Positions 46,740 to 58,930 of a DNA stretch of 64,000 nt are shown piece after piece. Both the position numbers and the translations under genes were made by a program. Within the stretch, counting starts at the first letter, position 1. Each line of letters starts with the position of its first letter. The notes beneath the pieces are model-generated. The model did not search any database. It was not told where the DNA came from and saw only the letters and a list, made by a program, of their open reading frames with translations. Origin of the DNA: Scalesia atractyloides (Eukaryota; Streptophyta; Magnoliopsida; Asterales; Asteraceae); assembly GCA_947069175.1 (NCBI GenBank), contig CAMTDV010000013.1, positions 12,906,501 through 12,970,500 on the forward strand, read 5' to 3'.

Positions 46740-47562
46740 AAGAAATACGTATCAAGAGTATGAGTTGACGTTTTAGGTGTCATGTGTCGTATTTAGAAAT
46801 GAACATTCATAAAACAAATGAAGAATAATAAATTTACTACATCCATAGGATGTCTTGGCCTTTCCTCGTAATTGGGCCTTGCATGCCGCCATATTTCACC
46901 TTCGTAATCACGTGGGCCCCCATGATTACCGGGTCTTTCATATGGTTCGCATGTGTTAGCCTGGTAACGTACACTAAACCCGGAGAAAATCGAGAAATAT
47001 GTATGTAACGTATGAAATTCGGAGTGCATCCAGGTGTGGACACGGTGACACCTCAAAGTGGGGTTAGTTCGAACGACGTTTGGTGTGGCATGCTTTGGCC
47101 TAATAGGTCCTTCGTACTCTCATCGTTAGTCCCCAGGTAGGCAAACTGGTCCGTTATATTGGATTTATACGAATGCCAACCTAGACAGGACGTTCCAACT
47201 ACCGGTACTTGTACCCTTACAGTTACTACATGGCCGTCGTAGAACTCACTTTGATGAGATTGAAAAACGAAAAATGCGACAAAATCTTGAATAAAGGAAA
47301 TATGAGGATGATTTGAATATGTGAATATTGAAATATGCTTGATGAATGTATATGTAAGCATGTTAAGTTTTGACAATAAGTATAACTCATTAAGTATCAC
47401 ACAAAATGATTGGGAAGTGTTTGCATGCATTTGTGTGTGTAATAAATACGAAACAAATAAACATCATGAGTTTGCATGTAACCACATAAACAATTAAAAT
47501 CTAATCAACTATAGTATAGGCTCTAAGGGTCTAATAACCTATCCTATATCCCTATAGTCAAT
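46740..47562 (-). other. Leader region between primer site and gag
   Basis: This is non-coding leader of the gag-only element, about 0.8 kb. Short frames here have no family resemblance. It likely holds the packaging signal, but nothing specific could be identified. Confidence 0.5.
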
Positions 47563-47575
47563 AGCTCTGATACCA
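47563..47575 (-). other. Primer binding site of the gag-only element
   Basis: On the minus strand TGGTATCAGAGCT lies three bases inside the 5' LTR. It matches the usual initiator Met-tRNA primer site of plant LTR elements. Confidence 0.88.
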
Positions 47576-48617
47576 ATCTGTCACACCCCGACCCGCAGCG
47601 GAAATGGTAGTCGGGGCATGATTGGGTTTTCATCAAAGCTCATGACATTTACTATAACGTTTCATATTTATTAATTCTCTTTAAAGAAGAAGTTACAATA
47701 AACATAAACACAACATTTTCAAATACATTTTCATTCAAATTACAACTAGAGTATAATTACAAGGAAATACAAAACTAAACGTTCATTCCAAGGCATTAAC
47801 TTGTTTATTCTTTTAGGCCATCCTATGTGTTTCTTTTCTCAACCGGATCACCTGTATCATGTGTAAAATCGGGTTTTGGGTCAACAAAAGTTGGCGAGTG
47901 AATCTTATTTAAATATTAGAAAGGATTAGTTATATTGGTTATTTGAATAAAATTGTGCATAACCAAATATGAATAAACGTAAATGTAAATTTAATCACAA
48001 AACACATAATATCAATTAATGCACAAGCACACACACCAAATGATGAACAATGAGATCAAGGCTCAATCAAACGGAGCCGATCAAATGAGGCACGCGATGT
48101 TCAACTCGTCTCCCACGAGGAACTGATGGGCCTAATGAATGATTTGCACGCAACTTGACAAAATGTGAACACGTATCACAACAAACAATATTTACATCAT
48201 AAGTTTAAGTCATATAATGGTAATGGCACAAGTTTGAATAAACGAAATAAGTAGAGCGACACATGATACACCCCAAAACATGAATAAAAAGGGGAATTTG
48301 TAAGGATTCACTCACATTGGGTGCGTTCTTTGATGACGTTGGATGCGCACGAGTTGGGATTTGATCGACGAGGAAAACTAACCTAAAATAATAACGAAAT
48401 GGTTCGGTAAATAAATGGATTTTATTTGAGATTAATACTTTTAATTCATAATCTTAATAGGATTTTTAGATTTATTTTTGTGAGTTTAAGGACATTTTCT
48501 AACTTTAAAAATATTATTTTTAAGTATTTTTAATTGATTTTTAAATTAAATAAATAAATAAAAAGAAATAAAAATTTTGACTTTTTGACCGTTGACCGGT
48601 CGGACTGTGGTTAATTG

Positions 48618-49041
48618 TGCGCTGAGTGAGGTTCGAACCCGGGACCTCTCGTTTACGTGCACGCAGCTCTTCCAACTGAGCTACGTGTCTAACCCGAAAT
48701 ATTTCTGATTTTAATTATATTTATATACTATTTAGATTATTCAGAATTTTATTTAATTAAAAAGGTTTTTAAACCAATCGAACCGGCATGCTTGTTAAAA
48801 CTCGAACCCGTGACCATTGCTTTGATTTGCACCCAGCCCAACCAACTGGGCTGGGTGACTAACCCATTTAAATTAAGATTTATATTATACTTATGTACTA
48901 TCTGAAAGGTGTTCTGTAAAACTTAAAAGAGACCGAAAGAAAACGTTTTGTTATTGCGGGAACCGGATACGTACATGAATCGAACTCGAGGCTTGAACAT
49001 TGTATTTGCACACAGTCCACCGCTGGACTGTGTGTCTAACC
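48618..49041 (-). other. Hairpin/B-box unit array, second LTR copy
   Basis: This is the same three-unit array as at 43133-43556: unit 1 about 48618-48691, unit 2 about 48800-48865, unit 3 about 48977-49041. All three stems and B-boxes are unchanged relative to the other LTR, while substitutions occur in the sequence around them. Confidence 0.75.
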
Positions 49042-49776
49042 CGTTTAGTTTTCTGATTTTAATTATATTAATACCTATTAGCGACTTCATCTTCCTCGTA
49101 TAAACCACCAGAACCCGATCCCCCCTGCTAACTAAGTTATGCCTATTTGGTTAACTGTGTTTGAATGTTAATATAGTAATAGCATAACAGAGGAAGATTT
49201 AAGGAAGTTTTACCGAATTGAAGAAGATTCCTATCTCCGATCGAAATTCCGACGGTGAACGGACTTTCCGGCGGTATGAACTGTTTTAACAGTTTTGATT
49301 ATGGATTTGAATAATTAAAGTATAAATCAGAAGATAGTAGAGAAGTTTAGACAGTTATAAGTCTGAAGAGCGCATACGGTTTTCTGAACAACGATTCCGG
49401 CGATGTTCCGGCGAAATTGGAAATCTCTGGCGAGAGCTTTTGAGGAAATGCAACCTCGGAAAGAAAGTGTAGTTGAGAGCGAAAAGTTTACGAGATGTTT
49501 GGGTGAGTATTTATAGGGATGAACGGCTGGATTGGGTTTGAATCGAGGTCAAGGTTCGCGGTCAAGGTTTTCCGGCGGTTACGTCTGACATTGGGGGTTA
49601 GACATCGGTTATAACCGATGCCGAAATTAGTTCACGCGTTTCAGTCAAAGGAAACGGTCGTGATTCGCGAAATCTTTGGTTTTTCCGGCGACTGCAGATT
49701 TGGGCGCGCTGATTACCGATTTTGAGTTTCGGGTTTACTTAAATGTTATTTGTTTCTGTATTTGTTACAAATGACA

Positions 49777-49840
49777 TGTGTGGCGGAGTGGTGTGGTGTG
49801 TGTTTGTGTTCGTGGTTGACCCGGGTTCGAAACCCGGTCA
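49777..49840 (+). other. tRNA-like module, second LTR copy
   Basis: It contains TGGCGGAGTGG and GGTTCGAAACC as in 44281-44350, with the pairing T-arm kept. Sequence immediately after the B-box differs: the partner continues CGTCTCCATATA, here it goes directly to TCACGACTTT. Confidence 0.58.
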
Positions 49841-50013
49841 CGACTTTTTTGGTATTTAATAATTTTGGTTTAAAATTCATATATATATATTACTTATGTA
49901 TTGTTTAAAATTTGTCCGAGCAATAAATATGCAACGAAAAATTATAACTGAGTATTTGATTTATAAACGAAGCGGATTTTGAAAACCCGTTTTTTGACGG
50001 ATGTTACAATTAC

Positions 50014-52606
50014 AACATCTAACTTGCCTAAAACTAGTTCCTCTCAACCACTCATCACTGAGAGCACACTCCAACAAGTGACTAGTGCAAATTCAAAGCA
50101 CTTTGCTATCCCAAAAGCAGAGGAGGGTACACCTCTTGTGTCACAAGTGTCACTTGCAGGTTTTTCAAGTGAAACAGCCACTACAACTGTAGGGACCACA
50201 GCTCACAATTGGACAGTGGTTACATAGCTAAGACTTCCTTGAAGGCAACAAATGTTGAGTCTATAATAGTACACTCTAAAACAGTTGGAAGTCCACAGTA
50301 CCAAGAACAAGGGGCCATTTGTATCAATACCAAATACAACTACCTCTCGTAGAAATTCAGATAATCCTATTAATTTAGGTGGTGGATTAAGATACCAAGA
50401 ATTGATGGAGAGAGTCAGCAAGATAGAGTATTCAATTGATGAGATAAAAGATAGGCTGAAAACCTTGGTCCAAAACTCAAGAACTCCACCAACAAATGCA
50501 GAAATTGCAAAAGAAATGTGGATCCATGCACAAATGTACCTACAACTTCATAAGCATTCTGCTTATGCCACCCATATTTGCACATGGAGTTGATTAGGAA
50601 TATGGTTGATGCAAGGTACAAAAATACAGAAGCAGAGATCAAAGCCATCAAAAATCACCTTATTCAATCAACAGGCACTGCTCCAAAACCCAGGTACCCC
50701 GAAGATGATGCCAAAAGAGGAGGGGGAGTGTAGAAGGCATGAGAAAAATTCCTCCTCAAGTAAAAAGATCTCAAAAAAAGCTTGCCACGTCTACAACCAA
50801 AAAGGCTAAAGAATATGCACTTGAAAACAAAAAGAGGAGAGATACTAAGGAAGAAAAATATGCACTGGCAATACAAGAATTGAACAAAACTTGGGTTCTT
50901 CAACAAAGGTCTTGCAAGAAGATAGCCTGCAAGACAAGACAAGTCAAAAGCACTGCTACATCTGTTTCTCATCAAAGCTCTGTTTCTACAACCATTGTTC
51001 CATAGTTGCAAACCACCAATCCATTACCATCATAAACCAATACTCATACAAGCCAAACATCTGCTTGTATAACAAAAAACCAAACAGATGTTACATCCAC
51101 AACAACACTTACAACAATCCCAGAACCAGTTAAGCCTATTTCCCAAAAGGCCCTTGTTGGTCATCTCATCACCACCAAAAGAAAACTACCAACATAAACC
51201 CCATAACCCCCAACCAAGCACCAACACCTTACACCAAGGGAAGAAAATCAAAGTTCATTATCCAAGATGATGGTGATGATGAAACTCCCCATGCGTCATC
51301 CATCACTATCAACAACCAATCACCAACCAACTCACCATCACTTCCACATCCATTTTAACATAATTGCCCATATTAATCCCATCTACCATAATCACTTCTT
51401 CGCACACACTTGAGTTAAGTACTGTATCACAAGAAATACAGTCCTTCTACTCCAAATCAAATGCAAGCCAACTCACCTTCCCATCTCTCCAAAACTTCCC
51501 AAAACCCATAAATGTGAAAGAATATTTGGAGCTGAAGTTAAAACAAGCAAAGAAAACAGCTGTAGAGAGAAGCCAAGGAAAAGATTATAGATAAATAGGC
51601 ACAACTAATATTGTTTAAAGAATTCCAAAAAGTGAATGCTTTTGAAGATTATGAAACTGGTGTCTGCAATAATCTATCTCATGCTCCAATCACCGATCTA
51701 GATCTTAAAAGAACATTGAGAAAAGATTATCTAAACCACATCATGAAGAACAAACCATGCAAGGAAACCAAAGCTCAATTCTTAGGATGGTCAACTGGAA
51801 GCTTTATTAAATGAAATACTTAGCATAGAAAAGTTGAAACTTAATTTAGAGCTTAAACCAACACCTCCCAACTGGAAAGCAGGAAAAAGGCCCAACGATA
51901 AATAGGCCCTGCAGTTGAAGAGGATGAAAGAAGAAATGGTTGCAGCCAACTCTGGCATAATGAGGTCAATAGCAAAATGGGATAAGCCAACAATCATAAA
52001 GAACTACAAGAAGCTTAAAATCTTAAGAGAAAAAGATCCCTCAATCCCAAGAAAGCTAGTTTATGAACAAGTAGACTTCCCCATCAAAACATTAGTTGAT
52101 CCTACAAAACTTCCATCTACAAACTCAGCTATCAGAAGCTACCTTTAAAGGTAAAAGGAAATGTCTACAGAAGATATGAAGATGTATCAAGATGAATTTA
52201 AAAAGTAAGGGATCATAAATGAGCTAATGTATTGGGCATTCATATAAAAATCCTGAAGATGTGATGGGTCAATTTTTTGGGAAGTCTAGTTTCCCTAAAC
52301 TCATCATAAATAACTTTTGGCCCAGGAAATCCATCTAGCCTCAAAATTCTAAAGTGGAAGTCTGACAAAACAAGCCATGAACTGACATTGCTCAGAGCTA
52401 CGGAGAAGTTGAAAAGATCTCAATGAATAGTGTATATGGGCTTAAAAATGAAGCTCTATAAGACCTCCTGGGTCTTGAACTCGAAAGGGACCCAGAAGAT
52501 AACTTCTCTCTAAGATTTGAGTTACAATTCAAAGGCAAATTAGAGAGAAGTTGATGATAAATAAAAGTTGATCCAATGAAGATTAACTTTTAGCATCATC
52601 TGTTCT
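50014..52606 (+). pseudogene. Broken extra ORF of the Copia element, C-terminal part
   Basis: Copia interior resumes after the ATTAC duplication. Lys- and Ser/Thr-rich plus-strand frames broken by stops include MERVSKIEYSIDEIKDRLKT (coiled-coil-like, near 50405), PKMMPKEEGE near 50703, and VKEYLELKLKQAKKTAVERS near 51512. They look like the low-complexity tail of the extra ORF that starts at 40934. No pol motif is seen. The frame relations are too damaged to give a single product. Confidence 0.45.
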
Positions 52607-52616
52607 AGTGGGAGAT
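52607..52616 (+). other. Polypurine tract of the Copia element
   Basis: AGTGGGAGAT lies directly before the 3' LTR start TGTTGG, a common Copia arrangement. Confidence 0.8.
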
Positions 52617-52694
52617 TGTTGGACCTATGAAAGAACAGATAATTGTAAAAGCCAAAACATGCTGCCTTGATCAAGAAATAAACAAGATATGATA

Positions 52695-52824
52695 TGTATA
52701 ATGCCTCGTATTTGCGTATTTATATTTATGGAAAGTTTGTATTCACATTCTATTTTTAGAAACTTACATTCGCATTTCCTTTCCCAATCTTGTAATCCGA
52801 GACTTCGATCATAATGGAAATTCA

Positions 52825-52875
<51 letters not shown>

Positions 52876-54142
52876 GTGTTACATTCATACTTGTGTTATA
52901 CACGTCAATCATTAAATACGTTTTTATACGCGAAACCGTCACTTGAAATACTTTGAAACATCAATCATACATACATCATACGCATACCATACTCAAATAC
53001 ACTTTGAATAACTAAAAATATGATAGCTTATACAAGAAAATAACATAAAATAACCTAAAAACAAAGTGCAGGGACTAAAATGAGTTTGGAAAACATAACC
53101 CGTAGCGCCACGCAACAGGGAGTGTTGTGACCGCTCGTGTGGCGCAACTAGTGTCAATCTGCAGCAGGTTTTGCTCCCCAATCGGGTTTCACCCTTTTCC
53201 ACCTCCTTTCTACTTTAATCACCTCCTAACCTCCTCTAAACCAAAACCCTAATCCTTCCTATAAAACCAAGCCTCATTTAACATATTCACTTTCCACAAC
53301 TCCATATTACACTCAAACTCTCCAAAATCATCAAGAAATTCTCAAAGTTGGGTTAGAAAGTTTCAAGTGTTTAAGTGAGCTTTCAACTCACTTCCTTCTT
53401 CATTTATTCTTGTTTTCTTTTTCCATTCCACTTGGACAACCTCTAGTAATGTTTCCACAAGTTTACCATGGTAAAATAAGTTGGAATATCACCATATTTG
53501 AGGTCTAAAGTCGGATTAATTTTTGTTTTGTTAAACTTTCAAATCTATTAACACTTTTCAACACCTTTATTGGATGAACATGAACCAAACCTTGTTCCCA
53601 ACTAACTTGCATGTTGAGGGGCTTGAGTTGAGGTCTCATTCTAGAAATTTTGAGATACAAACACCTCAAAAACTACTAAGCTAAGTCACTAAACAACTTC
53701 CTAGTCCCAAAGTGAACAAGACTACACAAAGTCACCAAACATTATCCATGTTTGGAATGCACTAGTCTAGTCAAATAACTTGGTTGTTTAAGTGTTTTAG
53801 ATGATTAGTTATCTAAGTAGTTTCCAAGAATCAAAGTAAGCCAACCCCACCTCGTCTCCAACATTTGCCATGTTGGATATGTACACGTCTGGGTTGTTCT
53901 TATTTGGTTACTTAGCATACTTAGTTATTTGTACATTTTTTTCTTACTCATAACCAACCGAAATCATCAACTAAGTTGATGATTTTGTACTTTGGTGAAT
54001 CCTTACAATAAGGTTAAATGGATGGAATTCAACCTACCTCCATGCATGACAATATGTGACTTGGACTAAATAATCATATATATATATATATATGTATATA
54101 TATGTATATATGTATATATATATGTATATATATGTATATATG

Positions 54143-54179
<37 letters not shown>

Positions 54180-54847
54180 ATATATAACTTACACATACAT
54201 TCACATGATTCAAACATACAAATCCATACATACATGCTTAATACGTTACACACTTAGATTCTTGCATGCTAGAAGCCTTTCTTGCACGAATACTTGTCAT
54301 TAACTTCATGAGCCACACTTAACATGTATAGCACTATAGGAATAGCACACCGCCCATTGATGGGTCATTGTTAAGTACTCAATCGTAAATGGTCTCGTCG
54401 CTTTGGTGACGAGATTACGCTAGTGGAATCTTTGGTTTGACATTTATGTGATACATGCTAGCCTACGTTAAGTTATGCCTTAGTATAGGATTATGCCATG
54501 TGGATTATGTTAACCTTTTATACGTATGCTGGTAAACCAAACTTATATGCTCACCAATGCTTTATGTGTTGACCGTTACGTTAACATATATTGCAGAATC
54601 ATGATGATGATGCGTTGAATAGAAATCTAGTATGATGGACTAGAAACCCGCCTTATTTTAATTATGTCTTGTTGTTTAGTCGTTATGTTCTAGTTTGTCG
54701 TTATTTGCTTCCAAACAATGTACTCGAATCTTTTGAAATGAAATGAAAGTCATTACTTATATTATTGTCACAAATTAGTGGTTGTTGTCTTTTGTAATCT
54801 CGTTTTCGTCTCACTCCGATGTTTGCGCCAGCGGTTGGGGTGTGACA
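52695..54847 (+). mobile_element. Gypsy-like solo LTR inside the Copia 3' LTR
   Basis: It starts TGTATAATGCCTCGTATTTG and ends GGTTGGGGTGTGACA, about 2.15 kb. It is of the same family and length as the 5' LTR of the element at 34835 (both have GCCTCG near the start, AATC.TGTAATCCGAGACTT, and CGATGTTT.CGCC..CGGTTGGG at the end). No internal region is present. Flanking 5-mers TGATA and ATATA do not match well. TA-rich microsatellites lie at 52829-52875 and 54068-54185. Confidence 0.75.
54068..54185. repeat. TA/TATATG/TG compound microsatellite
   Basis: This is a run of ATATAT units interspersed with ATG, then about ten TG repeats. The apparent Tyr/Ile-rich frame on the minus strand is a by-product of the repeat. 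Confidence 0.9.
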
Positions 54848-55508
54848 ATATACATCTCCTCCCATAGATAGTGAATCTTGAACACTAACAGAGCATCTGT
54901 TTGAAGACATCAAAGATATGTTGAAGACATGAAACCATTGTTGTAGAAGAAGAAAAGTTTGCTCATGACCAAAGCCCTGTTGAAGACAAAGCACTGCTGA
55001 AGAAGATCAAACATTTGTTTTGGCCATAACAGATGTTTTGATCAAGCCAACAAAGGTATAAAGAGCAGTTCTTTTATTGTAATAGTGTATGTCCAAACAG
55101 ATGTTAATTGTATTAGAACACTCGTTACATTTCATCAGATGTGGAATCCTTTTTGTTAGGAATGTTAAATGTCGCTATCAGTGTGATGTCAGCCCTGATT
55201 GCCAACGGATGATTGTACTTTGTATAAATAGATCTCACATGTTAGAGATCTATTTTATCACATCACACACATTCCTTTTGTACGAACAATCTAAGTGAGT
55301 GATCAGGCTGGGAGGGAATTGTAGAATCGTTTCTGTAATTGTAATCTTTGGATTATTAAAAGAAAATTAGTTTTTATAACTTTCCACTATTGTGTGCTCA
55401 TTTAATTCCGCTACAGTTCATCTTTCCATTCATTTATACTTCATTTATTTCATCAATTACTTCATATTCATACACTAAAGCACACAAGTTAAAACTCAAA
55501 TTGTAACA

Positions 55509-57708
55509 AATGATGATGATGATGGGTAAACAAGCGATTTCATATTATGGATAAGGGGCAAAATGGTATTTTCAGTTAACTTAACTAACAGAGCTAGGTT
55601 TAGGGACGTATATCATAGCGCTTTTCATAAGTAGGGGACTCAATCATCCAAACACTCACTGCAGGGACTCAAGTTAACTCTGTCTGAAAACCTTAGGGAC
55701 ACAAATTGCGTTTTACTTAAGATTTTTTTTACTTCTTTTATTTTGCCTCTATGTAATCTATTTTTAATTGGAAAAGGTTGATTAAAAAATATAGTAATAA
55801 TAGAACATGAGATTTTATAAACTTTCATCATTAATAATTAATAACTATTTCATATATTCGTATATATTATAGTAATCTCAAAACATCATTTCATAACTTT
55901 TAAATCTTTATTATTAAATATTTAATATTTTTTATTCAACTTATATATTATATGAGTTTCTAATAACCTAGTAATAAGAATAAACAGAGAAACATATAAA
56001 TATTTATATCAAGTTATATTATTTAATCATTTACTCTACTCTTAACCTCTTTAGTTCTAAATCAGTAAATAATTATGGAATATATTATATGGTTTATTAG
56101 TTCTCTATTTAAATAACTTATTATTTATTAACACATGTAATTATTTGACAAGGCTTGGCAACTCAAGCCAACTCATAAAAGCAATTTCCCCAATTTAATT
56201 ATTTTCAATATTAATATTCAAAACGACTTTTTTTTCAAACGTGATAATACTAAACTGCATTCGATTATTATTGTATAAACTATTCAGACATTTTACATAA
56301 GAAAGAGAATATTATTAATTATTCTTGTGAGGATTTGTGTTCACGAAAATTGACTTTTACAGAATTAATTCTAATAATAAACGATAAAGTGGATACTATT
56401 ATAAGAAGATTTGATGACACGGTAATTCATCAATTGTAAAAAGGTAGATGATAAAATTGATTGTAAATTTTTTATTATAGGATTTACTTAGAATAAGAAT
56501 TAAAAAAAAATAATATAAAAGAAAAGGTAAAGCTTCAAAAGGCTTATATTAGAAAAAGGCTAGAAAATGTGTTACATAACAAGAGTAATATTATTTATAT
56601 AAAACTTATTTGAAGGCTCCAGTTCGATGAACCAAACCTTTAACTTTAAAATGCCTCCATAACAGTATTTGAAATAGTTGGTTTAGGATGATTTTTAAAT
56701 AGAGAGGCGATGATATGGACGAGAGAGAACTCAATGTGTATGAAAGAGGGCTAATGGGTGTTCAAGTGTAACATGGTTAAAACACGGGTGTTGAACGGCC
56801 TAACGAGGTGTTGCCATAGGTACCCACATGTTCTTGTTGATTGGTCAAACAAGGTGCTAGCCATAAATACCCACAAACGTTGCTATTGTTGATTGGATTC
56901 GTCCTTGGATGTTTTTGGTGGATTTATCCTTACATTAGTACGTGATGATAAGGATGACTAAGAAAGAAGTAGTGATAGCTTATATTTAAAAAAAAACAAA
57001 AGGTCTAAAATAAATATTATGTTGTATATAAATATAAAAAAGACCTACTTAAACTTAAATTGTTGTTCACAAAACTTGTTATATTTAAAAAGTAACATAT
57101 AGATTGCAATGACATACAGGGAGAATATCATAAGAAAACTACACATTAGTAATTGACAAAACAAAAAAACTAACTAAAAAGACCTAAAAAACATACTATT
57201 TTTTTTACATTTTTTTATAATTGCTTTATATATAAAATCCCCTTAAATCGCCTCACAAGTTACATATGAGATGTTATAAAACATATATATATATATAATA
57301 GTTATTTGAATACAAACATTTAATTGGTACTTTCTACAGGAAAAAGTAGTTATTAACATAAAATAAGATTTCTATTTCTTTAAATAATCGATGTTGATTG
57401 CTATTTGTGGAGCCACCAAAAACTTTGGATGGTTGCAAACGGATAAAACCGCCCACTCTCTCCACCACCACTTGTACATTTGTTCCATTAAAAAAATAAA
57501 CATGTGCCAAAAAGGGAAAAACAGTTATTTATTTTCAATATGATACATTTTATTATCATAATACAGTTTGATAATACAAGTGTATTTACAATTATTGATA
57601 GGAGAAAAACCAAAATAAAATGAAATCACAATAAACATCAGGATTGACTATAGTGAATCAATCGCTGTGAATCTACATAAACATATATAGCGCCTTATGA
57701 TTTATGTT
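55509..57708. other. AT-rich spacer right of the Copia element
   Basis: It starts with AATGA and a short GATGAT run. The stretch 55560-55720 resembles, in inverted orientation, parts of 25345-25560 (GGGGACTCAA, TTAGGGACACAAATTG), so it is probably a dispersed repeat. The rest is strongly AT-rich without a recognised gene or repeat border. Confidence 0.5.
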
Positions 57709-57876
57709 TCACGTTGGTTCTTCAAAACCTTCACCTCTTTCTTCCCTAATAGTTGCCAACCTAGGTGGAGAAGACGGTTTCATTGGAGGGACGACGTGCA
57801 ACGGTGCAGCCTCTGTAAAAGACGACTTCACCCGCACTGCCCTCATATCATTCAACGTCATCAGGTCGATTGGCAT
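57709..57876 (-). CDS. Possible 55-residue protein, unknown
   Basis: A minus-strand frame reads MPIDLMTLNDMRAVRVKSS and ends RLATIREERGEGFEEPT before TGA. It is more GC-rich (close to half) than the surrounding AT-rich DNA. The protein would be soluble and probably disordered, with a basic/Pro-rich middle (VVPPMKPSSPPR) and an acidic tail. On the same strand, TATAAAT at about 57984-57990 lies about 110 bases before the ATG, a plausible promoter spacing. No family was recognised. Plus-strand frames overlap it (57697-57913) and look less protein-like. It may be a real small gene, an exon, or chance. Confidence 0.35.
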   Translation of the reverse strand: MPIDLMTLNDMRAVRVKSSFTEAAPLHVVPPMKPSSPPRLATIREERGEGFEEPT

Positions 57877-58930
57877 TGTACAATCTCTTTCCGTTGAAAA
57901 GAGAAAATTTTAAACCTCACTTTTGACGTTAAAAAGAAATTATCGATAACAGGTTTGAAGAATACTGAACAAAGGGGTCGAGAATTTATACAAAATGATT
58001 TTGATTATCAACCATGGCTTTCATGAACGATCTTGAGAAAAACAAGGATTTAATGTGGTGTTCGATTTTTCCTATGAATGGTTCTTGATTTTAAACAGTA
58101 TGTCAATTAAGAGTGTGGTTATAAAATAATTGCAATATTGAATGTTCAAACTTTGACTGCCCCAACCAATGTTGCTTATGTTATCAATGATTATGGAATA
58201 TGAGGTGGTCTTTTAGTTCTATACGTGACATTTTTTAACAAATAAAAGAGAGGAAATTCATAAATATATTCCTAGTTCATAGATCGAGTATTGTGGCTTA
58301 TATAACTCGATCACAAGTTATTAAAACTTATTGGTTAGTTATGGTAGTATATGATCTCACTAACTAATAGATTATTCTTTAAAAAAACCACTGCTCACCT
58401 TAAGTTTTGAGTTTGTATTGAAGCATCAAGTGTTTTAATCATTTGCATTTGTTGTGTCATAAGAACTCAAAGACAGTTGATGCCAATGTTATGTGAGAAA
58501 TGGAATTCATCAAAGAAGAAGAAGAAAAAGAAATGTGGAAACTCATCAACATACTTGTATGTTCATGATCATGTATAACTCAATTGTTCTAATCAGTTAG
58601 TTATGGTAGTTAAGGCCTTATTCACAATCAAATCCATCTACTTATGAACTATACACACGTGGTTTATTTGTAACTAACAAAACTGTAACCATCCCCATAG
58701 ATTTGAACAAGGGTTCGATTGTTTGAATCGAGGGTTATACAATGTCAAGAGTTTGAGTATTACCGATGAATTAATGTGATATATCACTGATATCTACGGC
58801 TCGAGAGTTTAAATCAAGTATTTGGACGTGTGATATCTAGTTATGTAGTCTAAGCGCGTAAGGCATGCGGTTGTTTTTGTCATGATAGGGAACCCTAACA
58901 TTCGTTGATATTACTTGATTATTACTTGTG
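57877..58930. other. Spacer
   Basis: This is AT-rich sequence with no recognised gene. A possible TATA box for the minus-strand small ORF is at 57984-57990. The right end TACTTGTG (58923-58930) is the target duplication of the next MITE. Confidence 0.45.

Larger units (their letters stand above)
42086..50008 (-). mobile_element. Gag-only Gypsy-like LTR retrotransposon (TSD ATTAC)
   Basis: Two near-identical long LTRs, 42086-44556 and 47579-50008, flank a 3,022-bp interior read on the minus strand. The 5-bp ATTAC is repeated exactly at 42081-42085 and 50009-50013. The interior has a Met-tRNA primer site, gag, and a polypurine tract, in that order from right to left, but no protease, reverse transcriptase, RNase H or integrase; only about 0.8 kb separates the gag stop from the polypurine tract. 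This is the layout of a non-autonomous TR-GAG element. LTRs differ by scattered substitutions and small indels, so it is younger than the Copia host. Confidence 0.92.
47579..50008 (-). repeat. LTR (5' copy) of the gag-only element
   Basis: It starts TGTCACACCCCGACCCGC and ends GATGTTACA. It is 2,430 bp against 2,471 for the partner; the difference is mostly the AT run, one TTGACCG repeat unit and small indels. By eye the copies are very similar throughout. It should carry the element promoter, reading leftward. Confidence 0.93.
32184..55508 (+). mobile_element. Copia-type LTR retrotransposon, opened up by nested insertions
   Basis: The outer element runs from the 5' LTR (32184-32958) to the 3' LTR (52617-55508). 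Its flanks AATAA (32179-32183) and AATGA (55509-55513) differ at one base, fitting an old 5-bp target duplication. It has a Met-tRNA-type primer site, broken gag, a second zinc-knuckle segment, a broken extra ORF and a purine-rich GTGGGAGAT before the 3' LTR. Removing the later insertions (about 34440-38553, 42086-50008 and 52695-54847) leaves about 9.1 kb. No integrase, reverse transcriptase or RNase H motif was found in what remains, so pol appears to be missing. Confidence 0.82.
52617..55508 (+). repeat. 3' LTR of the Copia element, split by a solo LTR
   Basis: It starts TGTTGGACCTATGAAAGA and ends AATTGTAACA. Parts 52617-52694 and 54848-55508 together give about 739 bp and align with the 5' LTR. 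Differences from the 5' copy include loss of repeated GAAGAAGAAGATG text and many substitutions, in keeping with an old insertion. The TATA region at about 55216 reads TTGTATAAATAG. Confidence 0.85.

Noticed and set aside
54034..54231. Tyr/Ile/Thr-repeat protein frame
   Set aside because: It is a translation of the TA/TG microsatellite in the solo LTR.
57697..57913. Two overlapping plus-strand frames of 66-69 residues
   Set aside because: They overlap the minus-strand 55-residue frame, which has the better upstream TATA position and residue mix; neither plus frame resembles a known family.
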